Shown: positions 22,114 to 31,342 of the stretch, piece after piece
How positions within the stretch are numbered: the first letter of the stretch is position 1
Layout: the number at the start of each line of letters is the position of its first letter
From: Halosimplex aquaticum
GTDB taxonomy: Archaea; Halobacteriota; Halobacteria; Halobacteriales; Haloarculaceae
NCBI RefSeq assembly: GCF_028747785.1
Contig: NZ_CP118158.1
Coordinates: 2,232,001-2,296,000, forward strand
Direction: 5' to 3'
DNA length: 64,000 nucleotides
Made by a program: the position numbers and the translations under genes
The notes under the pieces: model-generated
Database searches by the model: none
The model's input: the letters and a program-made list of their open reading frames with translations, nothing else
Told to the model about the DNA's origin: nothing

Positions 22114-23976
22114 TCACGCCGCGGGGAACCGCTCGTCGAGGAAGTCGGCGAGTTCGCGGTAGACCCGGATCTTGTGGTCGATGTCCGTCGAGGCGTGGCC
22201 CTCCTCGCCGAGTTCGACGTACTCGAACTCCTCGCCCTCGGTCCAGCCCCGGCGCTCTTCGAGGGCGTCCCGGAACTCGCGGGCCTGCGAGACGGGGCAG
22301 CGCGGGTCGTTGACGCCGTGGAGCATCAGCAGGGGCGCCTCGATGTCCTCGACGTGGGTGATCGGGCTGCGCTCGCGCCACAGGTCGGCGTTGTCCTCGG
22401 GGTCGCCCATCTGCTCGCGCAGGGTCGTCTTGAAGTGGGCCATCGACTCCTCGAACAGTCCGGGCAGGTCGGTGATGCCGACCCAGGCGATGCCGGCGTC
22501 CCACAGATCGGGGTACCGGACGAGTTGCCAGTAGGCAGAGTAACCGCCGAACGAGCCACCGAAGACGGCCAGGTCGTCCTCGTCGACCCACTCCTTCTCG
22601 GCGATCCAGCGGGCGCCCGCGGCGATGTCCTCCTGCTCCTTGCCGCCCCAGTCGCCGTGGATGGCGTTCTTGAACTCCCGGCCGTAGGCGGTCGACCCGC
22701 GGAAGTTCGGCGCGAGGACGGTGTAGCCGCGGTCGACGAGGAACTGCACCCGGGCGTTGAACGTGTGGTCGACGTGGCCGTGGGGGCCGCCGTGGACGAG
22801 GACGATGACCGGCGAGGGTCGCTCGCCGCTGTCGTAGAGGACCGCCCCGACGTCGGTCCCGTCGGTCGACTCGTAGGTGACGTAGTCGGCGTCGACGAAC
22901 GCGTCCGGGTCGATGTCGCCGTACTCGGCCTCCCTGATCACCGTCGTCTCGTCGGCCGCGGGGTCGTAGGCCAGCAGGTCGTCTCGGGAGGTAGGGGTGG
23001 TCTGGCCGGCGAGGATCCGGCCGTCGGGCAGCATCCCGCTGCGGCGGTCGCCGTGGACCCACGAGACGCCCTCGGCGAAAGGTTCGGCGAGTTCATTCCA
23101 GTCGCGGTCGTAGACGACGAGCGGCTGGGTTGCGCCGTCGTGGCGGCCGGCGAGGACGTACCCCTCCGGGTGGACGCAGTAGGCCCACTCGTCGCAGGTC
23201 CCGTCACTGATCCACTCGGTTTCGTCGGTCGCGAGGTCGTAGACGCCCCACCGCGAGAAGTTCGTCTCGTCGTCGGTGACCAGCACGGCGTCGCCCGCTG
23301 GCGTCCAGTCCGTGACGCCAGCCTGGTAACCCTCGCCGTTGACGTCGAGGCGGCGAGCGGTGCCGTCGACGCCGTCGCCGCCGACGGCCGCTGCTCCGCC
23401 GTCGCGGTCGCCGCCCCGGGACAGGTCGGCAACGTACACGTCGCGGTTTTCGAGGTCGTCGCGCTCGTTGGCGACGTAGGCGATCCGCTCGGCGGTCGGA
23501 TCGTACATCGCGCCGAAGACCGGCCGCTCGTAGGCGGTCACCTGGCGGTGTTCTCCCCGCTCGCGGTCGAACTCGTAGAGGTTCATCTGCTCGCCGGCGT
23601 CGCTGGCGTACAGGAGGTTCCGGCCGTCCGGCGAGACGTCCTGCAGGACGGTCTGGCCGTCGTTCTCGACGACGGGGCGGATCTCGTCGGTCCCGAGGTC
23701 GTAGGCGTAGACGTCGTTCTGCTCGTCGCCTCCCTCGTCGCGGTGATAGTAGACCGCCTCGCCGTCGGGCGCCCACTCGATCGGGTAGCGCGCCTCACGG
23801 GGCACCTCGCCGTCGCTGACCTGGGCCAGTTCGCCCGTCCCGGGGTCGACCAGGCAGAGCTCGTTGCGTCCGCTCCCGTCGTAGAAGCACGCAATGCGGT
23901 CGCCGTCGGGGGAGACGCGAGGGTGGTTCAGGGTCGGCAGGCTCGCGAGTTCCTCCAGGGGGATGGGGTCGGACAT
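22114..23976 (-). CDS. S9 family serine peptidase (acylaminoacyl-peptidase type)
   Basis: A 620-residue prolyl-oligopeptidase family enzyme. Residues 1-370 form a WD-like beta propeller with repeated SPDGDRIA/SPDGRNLLY turns. Residues 380-620 are the alpha/beta-hydrolase domain: HGGPHGHVDHTF for the oxyanion region, GGSFGGYSAYW with the nucleophile S475, GVNDPRCP with D557 and EEGHASTD with H594. No signal peptide is present, so it is probably a cytoplasmic peptidase for short peptides. The start at 23976 follows ccggggATG on the minus strand. It is divergent from the KDPG aldolase gene, 96 bp away. Confidence 0.93.
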   Translation of the reverse strand: MSDPIPLEELASLPTLNHPRVSPDGDRIACFYDGSGRNELCLVDPGTGELAQVSDGEVPREARYPIEWAPDGEAVYYHRDEGGDEQNDVYAYDLGTDEIRPVVENDGQTVLQDVSPDGRNLLYASDAGEQMNLYEFDRERGEHRQVTAYERPVFGAMYDPTAERIAYVANERDDLENRDVYVADLSRGGDRDGGAAAVGGDGVDGTARRLDVNGEGYQAGVTDWTPAGDAVLVTDDETNFSRWGVYDLATDETEWISDGTCDEWAYCVHPEGYVLAGRHDGATQPLVVYDRDWNELAEPFAEGVSWVHGDRRSGMLPDGRILAGQTTPTSRDDLLAYDPAADETTVIREAEYGDIDPDAFVDADYVTYESTDGTDVGAVLYDSGERPSPVIVLVHGGPHGHVDHTFNARVQFLVDRGYTVLAPNFRGSTAYGREFKNAIHGDWGGKEQEDIAAGARWIAEKEWVDEDDLAVFGGSFGGYSAYWQLVRYPDLWDAGIAWVGITDLPGLFEESMAHFKTTLREQMGDPEDNADLWRERSPITHVEDIEAPLLMLHGVNDPRCPVSQAREFRDALEERRGWTEGEEFEYVELGEEGHASTDIDHKIRVYRELADFLDERFPAA

Positions 23977-24042
23977 CCCCGGAGACTACTTAGCGACGTT
24001 ACAAATCGATTGCGCCGCCCGGAAGCGCTCCGACTGGATACC

Positions 24043-24048
24043 CTTTAG
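24043..24048 (+). promoter_or_regulatory. TATA element before KDPG aldolase
   Basis: CTTTAG lies 25-30 nt before the ATG at 24073, the right distance for an archaeal TATA box giving a very short leader. It sits in CCCTTTAGGG, a nearly symmetric decamer, so an overlapping operator is possible. Confidence 0.45.
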
Positions 24049-24072
24049 GGCCCGCCGGTCGCAGGGAGAGCC

Positions 24073-24723
24073 ATGACGAACAAAGACGACGTGCGACAGC
24101 AGATCGTCGAGAGCGGCGTGACCGCGGTCCTGCGCGGGATCGACGAGGACGACATCGTGCCGGTCGCCGAGGCCATCCACGAGGGCGGCGTCACGGCCCT
24201 GGAAGTGACGGCCGACGCCAAGCGCTGCAGCGACATGATCGCCGACGTCGACCGCGCGATGGAGGGCACCGACGCCGTCGTCGGCGCGGGTACCGTGATG
24301 GACGCCGCCGCCGCGCGCAACGTCATCGAGGCCGGCGCGGAGTTCGTCCTCGCGCCGAACCTGAACGAGGACGTCATCGACGTCTGCAACCGCGAGGGCG
24401 TCGTCGCCATCCCGGGCGTCATGACGCCGACCGAGGCCGCCCAGGCGATGGAGGCCGGCGCGGACATCCTGAAGATGTTCCCCGCCTCGACGGTCGGTCC
24501 GGGCCACATCGGCGCGCTCCAGGGACCGCTCGGCGACGTGCCGATCATGCCGACCGGCGGCATCTCGACGGACAACGTCGCCGACTACTTCGAGGCGGGC
24601 GCCGTCGGCGTCGGCGCCGGGTCGGCGCTGGTCGACTACGACGCGATCGAACGCGAGGACTGGGACGGCGTCCGCGAGTCCGCCGCCGAGTTCGTCGAAG
24701 CCGTCGAGGACGCGCGGTCGTAG
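24073..24723 (+). CDS. eda: KDPG/KDG aldolase, bacterial type
   Basis: A 216-residue class I aldolase of the bacterial Eda type, cleaving 2-keto-3-deoxy-6-phosphogluconate to pyruvate and glyceraldehyde 3-phosphate. Key positions are visible: VTAVLRGID at the N-terminus, ALEVTAD with the catalytic Glu, VVGAGTVMD, and ADILKMFPASTVG with the Schiff-base Lys134; PIMPTGGIS binds phosphate. Haloarchaea use this enzyme in the semi-phosphorylated Entner-Doudoroff pathway. The gene stands alone, with its own promoter, next to a small zinc-ribbon gene and divergent to the S9 peptidase. Confidence 0.93.
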   Translation: MTNKDDVRQQIVESGVTAVLRGIDEDDIVPVAEAIHEGGVTALEVTADAKRCSDMIADVDRAMEGTDAVVGAGTVMDAAAARNVIEAGAEFVLAPNLNEDVIDVCNREGVVAIPGVMTPTEAAQAMEAGADILKMFPASTVGPGHIGALQGPLGDVPIMPTGGISTDNVADYFEAGAVGVGAGSALVDYDAIEREDWDGVRESAAEFVEAVEDARS

Positions 24724-24799
24724 ACGCGCGGACCGGCGCCGCGGCGGCCGCCCGGCGCGTCCCGTCACCGATAAGGGGAGCGAACGACCAGTGAGGCCC

Positions 24800-25231
24800 A
24801 TGGGAAATCGGTCGCTCGACGACTTTCTGGGCGGTGACGACGCCGACGAGTCCGACGACGAGCAGGCGGACGACGGCGCGAGCGACGCGACCGACGCAGA
24901 CGCGGCCGACGCAGACGCGACCAGTTCTGAGACTGACTCGACCAGTTCGGGGACGGGCGACCCGACGGCGACTGAAGAGACGGCCGACGAGGCTGGCGAC
25001 GCTGCGGCGAACGAGGGTGAAGCGGACGACGCCGAACTGGCGAGTGATGACGCCGACGACGACACCGGCGCCGCCGACGGGCCGGCCGTCGACCCGAGTG
25101 CCGTCGAACCGGCCGCGGCGACGTACACGTGGAGCGGTGACGGCGGCGTCTGCGAGGCCTGCGGCGAGACGGTCGACCGGCGGTGGCGACAGGACGACGC
25201 GCTCGTCTGTCCGGACTGCAAGGAGTGGTAA
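24800..25231 (+). CDS. Acidic protein with C-terminal zinc ribbon
   Basis: A 143-residue protein. It opens MGNRSLDDFLGG, continues with about 75 residues of Asp/Ala/Glu/Thr low complexity, and ends in a compact zinc ribbon: YTWSGDGGVCEACGETVDRR then DDALVCPDCKEW, with four Cys in two CxxC pairs. The short N-terminal LDDFL motif and C-terminal ribbon recur in haloarchaeal proteins of unknown function. The ATG at 24800 is preceded by gtgaggccc, a weak Shine-Dalgarno match. It may be co-transcribed with the aldolase 76 bp upstream. Confidence 0.75.
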   Translation: MGNRSLDDFLGGDDADESDDEQADDGASDATDADAADADATSSETDSTSSGTGDPTATEETADEAGDAAANEGEADDAELASDDADDDTGAADGPAVDPSAVEPAAATYTWSGDGGVCEACGETVDRRWRQDDALVCPDCKEW

Positions 25232-25475
25232 GTCCGGGCTGTCGAGCGCGGTAACCGCGACCAAGAGCGGTCCCGTCGGGTCTGCCGCCGAGTAGCGGAT
25301 GCGATCGGGCGACGCGACGGCGGTAGTGTCCGTGTACGGCGTGCGCACAGCCAGCAAAGTTACGGTTCTCCGGCCATTAGCAACGGGACGAGCGCCCCGT
25401 GCGATCAGTTCCCACGCATCACCGGTCGTCGCGAGTGGAGTCACACGAGGCGGCGCGTCGGAGCCGTAGCCACCT

Positions 25476-26444
25476 ATGACAGACACAGACACCACAGTCT
25501 CCGGTCGCCAGGAGAGCACGGTCGAGGACGTCAACGACGCGCAGGCCGTGATAGCGCGCGTCGTCGAGAACGTCGAGGAGGTGATCGTCGGCCACCACCA
25601 CGAGATTGAACACATCATCACCGCCCTGCTCGGCCGCGGTCACATCCTGCTGGAAGACGTGCCCGGCGTCGGGAAGACGATGCTCGCCCGCGCCGTCGCC
25701 CGGTCGTTCGAGGGGTCGTTCAAGCGCGTCCAGTTCACGCCGGACCTCCTCCCCTCCGACGTGACCGGCGTCAACGTCTTCAACCAGAAGACCGAGGCCT
25801 TCGACTTCCGCCCCGGCCCCGTGTTCGCCAACGTCGTCCTCGGCGACGAGATCAACCGCGCGCCGCCGAAGACCCAGTCCGCCCTGCTGGAGGCGATGGA
25901 GGAACAGCAGGTCACCGTCGACGGCGAGTCCCACGACCTGCCCCATCCGTTCACGGTCATCGCGACGCAGAACACCGTCGAGCGCGACCGGACCTACGAG
26001 CTGCCGATGGCCGAACTCGACCGGTTCATGAAGAAACTCCGTCTGGGCTATCCCGACACCGACGAGGAGACGGAGATGTTCGACCGGATGGTCGGCCACC
26101 ATCCCATCGACGACCTCGACTCGGTGGCGACGCTCGACGACCTGCGGGCCGCCCGCGACGCCGCCGCGGGCGTCACCGTCGAGCGGTCGGTCCGCGAGTA
26201 CGTCACGCGGCTCTCGCAGTTCACCAGACGCCACGCCGAACTCGGTGTGAGCCCCCGGGGCGGCCTCGCCGTCCTGCGGGCCGCGCAGGGCCGGGCCGTC
26301 CTGGAAGGGCGGGAGTACGTGATCCCGGACGACGTCCAGACGGAAGCGGAGGTGGTATTCCCGCACCGGATCCGGACGAGCACCGACGAGACGACGCCGC
26401 GGGCCGTCGTCGAGAACGCCCTCGAATCCGTCCGCGTCGAGTGA
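25476..26444 (+). CDS. MoxR-family AAA+ ATPase
   Basis: A 322-residue MoxR ATPase. Walker A is EDVPGVGKTMLARAVARS near residue 68, Walker B is VVLGDEINRAPPKTQSALLEAMEE, and sensor motifs follow in FTVIATQNTVERDRTYELP. The C-terminal lid closes with ISPRGGLAV-like SPRGGLAVLRAAQ. MoxR ATPases act as chaperones for metal insertion or assembly of secreted or membrane complexes. The stop overlaps the DUF58 start by ATGA (26441-26444). The MoxR-DUF58-transglutaminase trio is a recurrent operon across bacteria and archaea. Confidence 0.94.
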   Translation: MTDTDTTVSGRQESTVEDVNDAQAVIARVVENVEEVIVGHHHEIEHIITALLGRGHILLEDVPGVGKTMLARAVARSFEGSFKRVQFTPDLLPSDVTGVNVFNQKTEAFDFRPGPVFANVVLGDEINRAPPKTQSALLEAMEEQQVTVDGESHDLPHPFTVIATQNTVERDRTYELPMAELDRFMKKLRLGYPDTDEETEMFDRMVGHHPIDDLDSVATLDDLRAARDAAAGVTVERSVREYVTRLSQFTRRHAELGVSPRGGLAVLRAAQGRAVLEGREYVIPDDVQTEAEVVFPHRIRTSTDETTPRAVVENALESVRVE

Positions 26445-27484
26445 TGCAGCTGACACGACGTGGCTACGCCGTCCTGGGCATCGTCGTCCTCGCCGAAGTG
26501 CTGGCGCTCACCTACGGCGCCCGAGCGCTGAACGCCATCGCCGCGCCGGCAGTGGTCGCCCTCGTCGCCTCCGTGGTCCAGTTGCGACGCGCCGAGGTCC
26601 CGACGGCCGAGCGCGACTACGTCCCGGCGGCGTTCCCCGGCGACACGCGCGAGGTGACCGTCGAGGTCGAGGGCAGCGGCGTCGCGCGGATCGAAGAGAC
26701 GGTCCCAGACGGCCTCACGGTCGAGGACGCGACCGCCGAAGCGACGCTGCCGACGACGTTCACGTACACGCTGACCTGCGCCGAGCGCGGCCGACACTCG
26801 CTCGGCCCGCTGGACGTCCGGATGCGCGACCTCCTGGGGCTCGTCGAGACGACCTACGAGGTGGGGCCGACGACGCGCGTGCTCGTCTACCCGCCGGTGT
26901 ACCAGGTCGCCGGGCGGGACGTGATCCTCCGGCACGTCCTGGAGCGCTCGGAGGTCGAGCGCCAGGAGTTCGACACGCTGCGGGAGTACGTCCCCGGCGA
27001 CCCGCTCCGGGACGTCCACTGGAAGTCGACCGCGAAGGCCCAGGACGAGATCTACGTGGCCGAGTTCGCGGACAACCGCGTCGACGACGACCAGATCGTC
27101 GTCGCGGCGACGGCCGACGCCGGGTCCGTCGACGAGATGGCCGCCGCGGCGGCGAGCGTGGCCGTCATGGCCCTCGACGCGGGGCTGGCCGTCGAGTTAC
27201 GGATCCCCGAGCAGACGGTCCCGATGGGCCGCGGTGACGACCACCGCCAGCGACTGCTCGGCGCGCTGGCGGTGACGGACACGGACTTCACGTCGCCGTT
27301 CAAATCCTACTCGCTGCCCGACGGCGCGACCGAGGACGCTGACGTGGTGATCCGGGGGGACGCCGACGGCGTCAGCGTCGCCTTCGGGAGCGACGACCGC
27401 TCGTTCGAGGACATCACCGTCAGTCGGGAGAACCCAATCACCCGTCGGGAGAACCCAATCACCCGTCGGGAGGTGGAGTCGTGA
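26441..27484 (+). CDS. DUF58 domain protein (MoxR operon partner)
   Basis: A 347-residue protein. Two hydrophobic helices sit at the N-terminus (to about 45). The DUF58 signature is RQEFDTLREYVPGDPLRDVHWKSTAK near residues 172-198 (split motif: REYVPGDPLRDVHW), and a VWA-like region follows. These proteins work with the MoxR ATPase in envelope-linked assembly. The extreme C-terminus contains an in-frame tandem duplication of a 7-residue unit (RENPITR twice), directly before the stop. It overlaps both neighbours by four bases. Confidence 0.91.
   Translation: MMQLTRRGYAVLGIVVLAEVLALTYGARALNAIAAPAVVALVASVVQLRRAEVPTAERDYVPAAFPGDTREVTVEVEGSGVARIEETVPDGLTVEDATAEATLPTTFTYTLTCAERGRHSLGPLDVRMRDLLGLVETTYEVGPTTRVLVYPPVYQVAGRDVILRHVLERSEVERQEFDTLREYVPGDPLRDVHWKSTAKAQDEIYVAEFADNRVDDDQIVVAATADAGSVDEMAAAAASVAVMALDAGLAVELRIPEQTVPMGRGDDHRQRLLGALAVTDTDFTSPFKSYSLPDGATEDADVVIRGDADGVSVAFGSDDRSFEDITVSRENPITRRENPITRREVES
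27423..27472 (+). repeat. 21-bp tandem repeat at end of DUF58 gene
   Basis: Two exact 21-bp units (27423-27443, 27444-27464), followed by the first eight bases of a third. The unit length is a multiple of three, so it adds seven residues (RENPITR) per copy without frame loss. It lies just before the overlapping start of the transglutaminase gene. Confidence 0.9.
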
Positions 27485-29733
27485 GCACCGAGACGCGCTC
27501 TCGCGGCGTGTCCCTGGGCGTGGTCGAGGTCGACCCCGTCAGGACCGTCGCCCTCGGCGGTATCGCGCTGCTCATCTCCGCGTACGGCTCGGTCTTCTAC
27601 CACTTCGTCGACGTGACCGGCGAGCCGATACTGTACCTCCTCGTCGCGGCCGTGGCGCTGGCGGCGGCGACGTCGCTGTCGAACTCGATCCGGTTCCGCT
27701 GGGCGGCGGTCGTCGCCGTCGGGTTGCTCGCCACCGGACTGACGCTGTACGTCCTCAGCCTGCCGCGCCAGCCGCCGCTGGTCCCGCTGGTGACCGACGC
27801 CATCGCGCTGATGACCGGGCGGTCGCTGCTGCAGGTGACGAACGTCGACCTCTGGGTGCTGGGCGTCTCGCCCGGGCCGCTGTTCCTGACGTGGTACCTG
27901 GCGATGCGCCGGCGCTACGTCGCTGGCGTGCTGGCGGGCGGCGGGACGCTCGGCTTCCTGGTGTTGACCACCGACGCCTCGACGGTGACGACGCTGCTCG
28001 GCGTGGTCGGCGCCATCGTCGCCGTCGCCGTCGGCGATATGGACCGCCGCGGCGACTCGCTGAAGGCCGCCGAGCCGCTCGCCGTGTTGCTCGCCGTCCT
28101 CATCGTCCTCTCGGCGGTCGCGCCGATCGTGCCCGGCGGTCCCTCGCGGACCGCCGACACGTGGTCGCGGTTCCAGACCGGCGGAGCGGCCGGCGGCGGG
28201 ACCGTCGAGGCGAACCTCCTCGAGGCCGACAACCAGCTCGGGATCGCGGGCAACCTCTCGCTGTCGCCCGACGTCCGCTTCCGCGTCGAGAGCGACGCCG
28301 AGTCCTACTGGCAGGTCGGCACCTACGACCGCTACACCGGCGACGGGTGGGTCCGGACCGGCAGCACCGACTCCTACCGCGGCAACCTGGACGGGCCGCC
28401 GGGCCGGAGCCAGACGGTGAGCCAGACCTACACCGCCGTCGACGAGATGGACGTCGTCCCGGCGGCCTGGAAGCCCGTCTCCGTCGGCGGGAGCGTCGCC
28501 GACGACGTGACGGTCAACGACCTCGACGGCCTCGAACTCGACGGGAGCGTCTCGAAGGGCGATCGGTTCTCCGTCACGAGTCAGGTACCCGTCGCGAGCG
28601 CCGAGGAACTGCGCGCGGCCGGCACCGACTACCCATCGTCGGTCGAGGAGCGCTACACGCGGCTCCCGTCGAGCACGTCCGACCGCGTCGCCGAGCGGAC
28701 GGCGCGGATCACGGCTCGCGCCAACACCACCTACGACACCGCGCGCGTCGTCGAGCGGTGGCTGAAGAACAACAAGGGGTACTCGCTGGACGTGCGGCGG
28801 CCCCGGAAGAACGTCGCCGACGAGTTCCTCTTCGAGATGGACGCCGGCTACTGCACCTACTTCGCGACGACGATGGTCGTCATGCTGCGGACCCAGGACA
28901 TCCCCGCGCGCCTGGCCGTCGGCTACACGCCGGGCGAGCGGGTCGCCGAGGACGAGTGGGTCGTCCGCGGGTACAACGCCCACTCGTGGGTCGAAGTGTA
29001 CTTCCCCGAGGTGGGGTGGGTCCGCTTCGATCCGACGCCCGCCGGCCCGCGACGCAGCGCCGAGCAGCAGGAACTCACGCGCGCCCGCGAGAACAACCGC
29101 ACCGACGTCGACCTCAACGACACCGGCGGCGGCGAGTGGACGGCGACGCCGACCGCGACGCCGGCGCCGCTGACGCCCCGGGCCGAACAGCCCGTCCAGG
29201 AGGCGCCCGGCCCGATGACCATCCCCGACCGGATCACGCGCCCCGGCGGGACGCCCGCGCCGAACGTGACGCTGTCGAGCCCGTCGGTCACCGCCACATC
29301 GACGAACGGCTCCGGCGGCGCCGGCGGGGGCGGCGACGAGTCGACGGGGCCGTTCGGGGGCCGGCCGCCGACTCGCGAGGAGGCGACGCTGGGCGCGATC
29401 GTCCTGCTCGGTCTCGTCGTCGGCCTCCGCCGGAGCGGCCTGACCGGCCGGGCGTACCGGGCGGTCTGGGTGCGCTATCAGCCGACGAAAGACCCCGAGA
29501 CCGACGCCGAGCGGGCGTTCGAGCGCCTGGAGTACGTCCTCGCCGAGCGCCACCGGCCGCGCAGGCCCGAGGAGACGCCGCGGCAGTACCTCAAGGCGAT
29601 CGGCGCCGACGAGCGAGCGACGCAGGTCGCGTACGTCCGCGAACGCGCCCGCTACGCCGGCGAGGTCACTCGCGAGGAGGCAGACGAGGCGGTCGCCCTG
29701 GTGGACGACATCGTCGGCTGGCGGGGCGCCTGA
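27481..29733 (+). CDS. TgpA-like membrane transglutaminase
   Basis: A 750-residue protein with five or six N-terminal membrane helices (to about 220), an extracytoplasmic transglutaminase-like domain, a Thr/Pro-rich linker, one more hydrophobic helix near 635 and a DUF4129-like cytoplasmic tail. The catalytic triad is visible as DAGYCTYFATTM (C458), YNAHSWVEVYF (His) and RFDPTPAG (Asp). These enzymes are presumed to modify surface proteins. The GTG at 27481 overlaps the DUF58 stop by GTGA. It is the last gene of the MoxR-DUF58-transglutaminase operon. Confidence 0.92.
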   Translation: MSTETRSRGVSLGVVEVDPVRTVALGGIALLISAYGSVFYHFVDVTGEPILYLLVAAVALAAATSLSNSIRFRWAAVVAVGLLATGLTLYVLSLPRQPPLVPLVTDAIALMTGRSLLQVTNVDLWVLGVSPGPLFLTWYLAMRRRYVAGVLAGGGTLGFLVLTTDASTVTTLLGVVGAIVAVAVGDMDRRGDSLKAAEPLAVLLAVLIVLSAVAPIVPGGPSRTADTWSRFQTGGAAGGGTVEANLLEADNQLGIAGNLSLSPDVRFRVESDAESYWQVGTYDRYTGDGWVRTGSTDSYRGNLDGPPGRSQTVSQTYTAVDEMDVVPAAWKPVSVGGSVADDVTVNDLDGLELDGSVSKGDRFSVTSQVPVASAEELRAAGTDYPSSVEERYTRLPSSTSDRVAERTARITARANTTYDTARVVERWLKNNKGYSLDVRRPRKNVADEFLFEMDAGYCTYFATTMVVMLRTQDIPARLAVGYTPGERVAEDEWVVRGYNAHSWVEVYFPEVGWVRFDPTPAGPRRSAEQQELTRARENNRTDVDLNDTGGGEWTATPTATPAPLTPRAEQPVQEAPGPMTIPDRITRPGGTPAPNVTLSSPSVTATSTNGSGGAGGGGDESTGPFGGRPPTREEATLGAIVLLGLVVGLRRSGLTGRAYRAVWVRYQPTKDPETDAERAFERLEYVLAERHRPRRPEETPRQYLKAIGADERATQVAYVRERARYAGEVTREEADEAVALVDDIVGWRGA

Positions 29734-29774
29734 CAGGCCGCAGACGCGAGCGGCCGTGGGGAGTCCCGACAGTG

Positions 29775-29780
29775 TTTAAT
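29775..29780 (+). promoter_or_regulatory. TATA element ahead of the SUI1 region
   Basis: TTTAAT is centred about 29 nt before the ATG at 29807. With haloarchaeal spacing, transcription would begin within a few bases of that ATG, giving a leaderless transcript that starts with the short frame at 29807-29905, not with the intact SUI1 gene. No second TATA-like sequence is visible between 29810 and 29890. Confidence 0.55.
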
Positions 29781-29806
29781 AGGTCGATTTCGTATGCCGA
29801 TGCGTA

Positions 29807-30191
<385 letters not shown>

Positions 30192-30463
30192 TCCCCCCGA
30201 CCACGGCGTCGAACGCCCGCGTGAAGAGCGTTTTTTAGCGCCTCTATCGAGGAGAGAGCCGCGCTGCCGTCGGACGGGCGGCCAGTCCGCCGATATCGGC
30301 GTCGATGTGAGCGAACGGTAGTCGCGTCCTGGCGGGTCTCCGTCCCCGCTCCCCGATCTTTCGAAGTTCGAGGTTCCGACTGCCGAGAGGTGGCGTCGAT
30401 GCAAACCGTGAAGCATCTCAGAAGAAGTGTAGCATCCGCGCGAGCGGAGCGAGCGCGGTTCAC
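30192..30463. other. Gap after SUI1, no gene seen
   Basis: No frame with haloarchaeal coding character was found. The stretch has a T-tract near its left end, a long purine/pyrimidine-mixed middle, and GC-rich short words such as gagcggagcgagcg near 30440. Together with the hairpins at 30464-30553 it makes a 361-bp space between convergent genes (SUI1 and EngB). Confidence 0.6.
30230..30235 (+). terminator. T-tract terminator after SUI1
   Basis: Six consecutive T follow a GC-rich stretch 39 bp after the SUI1 stop, in the form gagcgTTTTTTagcg. Oligo-T runs downstream of genes are the main archaeal termination signal. Confidence 0.6.
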
Positions 30464-30493
30464 GCGGCCGAACGAAGTGAGGCCGCGCTTTTT
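30464..30493 (+). terminator. Hairpin followed by T5
   Basis: GCGGCC (30464-30469) and GGCCGC (30481-30486) form a perfect six-pair stem with an 11-base loop, followed by GCTTTTTC. It could terminate read-through from the SUI1 side. Read on the other strand it has five A before the stem, so it would not be a T-tract terminator for EngB. Confidence 0.45.
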
Positions 30494-30494
30494 C

Positions 30495-30553
30495 ACCCAT
30501 GTTTTTGGCCAGGGGATCGCGCGCAGCGCGACCCCCCGGCGAGAAAGATGGGT
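30495..30553. repeat. 59-bp palindromic element after engB
   Basis: The outer ends ACCCAT and ATGGGT are exact complements. Inside them, GGCCAGGGGATCGCGC pairs imperfectly with GCGCGACCCCCCGGC around a GCA loop. The element abuts the engB stop. It resembles in layout the hairpin after the PIN-ATPase gene (near 58871-58950), which also opens with ACC, a T-rich arm and a GGGG/CCCC core. Confidence 0.6.
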
Positions 30554-31170
30554 TAGAAAAACTGAAACAGGTCGTCGCGGCCCTGTTCGTGGAGGTGGTG
30601 GCGGATGGCCTCGTTCATGGGTTCGATGGAGCCGCGCTTGGCGGTGATGGGAGCGACGGTGTTTCGCCACTGCTGCCAGGGAGTGGGGAGGCCGAGGCGC
30701 TCGCAGAGTTCGTTCAGGCGCTCGTCGCGGTCGTCGACCTTGTCCATCTTGTTGACGGCGACGACCGTGGGGATGCCCACGTCGCGGAGGAAGTGGAACA
30801 TCTCGACGTCGTAGGGGACCTCGTCGGGGCCGGAGTGGCGGTCGATGATGTCGATGGCGGCCTTGCCGTCGACGACGAGGACGCCGACGAGGATCTTCTC
30901 GGCGTTCTCCTCGATGTAGCGGACGATGTCGGTCTTGGTCTGCTCGCGGACGTCCTCGGGGACGCCTTCCATGAAGCCGAAGCCGGGCAGGTCGGTGATG
31001 ACGAAGTCCTCGCTGGCCCAGTCGTAGTGGTTGGGCGAGCGGGTGACTCCCGGTCGCTGCCCGGTGTCGAACGTGTGGCCGGTGAGCTCGCGCATCAGCG
31101 TGGACTTGCCGACGTTGGACCGACCGACCAGCGCCACCTCCGCGTCGCGGTCCGGTCGTGACTCGAACAT
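30553..31170 (-). CDS. engB: GTP-binding protein EngB
   Basis: A 205-residue TRAFAC GTPase of the EngB/YihA type. G1 is [18 protein letters not shown] near residue 15, G3 is [19 protein letters not shown]4 is [12 protein letters not shown] and the G5 region follows with APITAKRG. In bacteria EngB assists 50S assembly; the archaeal role is presumed similar. Start ATG 31170 ([16 protein letters not shown]) is used because the 44 upstream codons have no family match. The 3' end abuts a palindromic element. Confidence 0.92.
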   Translation of the reverse strand: MFESRPDRDAEVALVGRSNVGKSTLMRELTGHTFDTGQRPGVTRSPNHYDWASEDFVITDLPGFGFMEGVPEDVREQTKTDIVRYIEENAEKILVGVLVVDGKAAIDIIDRHSGPDEVPYDVEMFHFLRDVGIPTVVAVNKMDKVDDRDERLNELCERLGLPTPWQQWRNTVAPITAKRGSIEPMNEAIRHHLHEQGRDDLFQFF

Positions 31171-31342
31171 GGCCCGCCCTACAGCGCGGGCGTGGAAAAG
31201 CGACGCGCTCTGGGCCGTGGCGCGGTCTCCCCGGACCTGCGCCGTCGGCGTCGCGCCGGTCCCCGCCGAGGGTCGCCGAAGCGTCCGGGCGTTTCCCGTC
31301 AATCAGCAGGACTAAACGACCGCCGGACGGAGGTAGGGGCGC

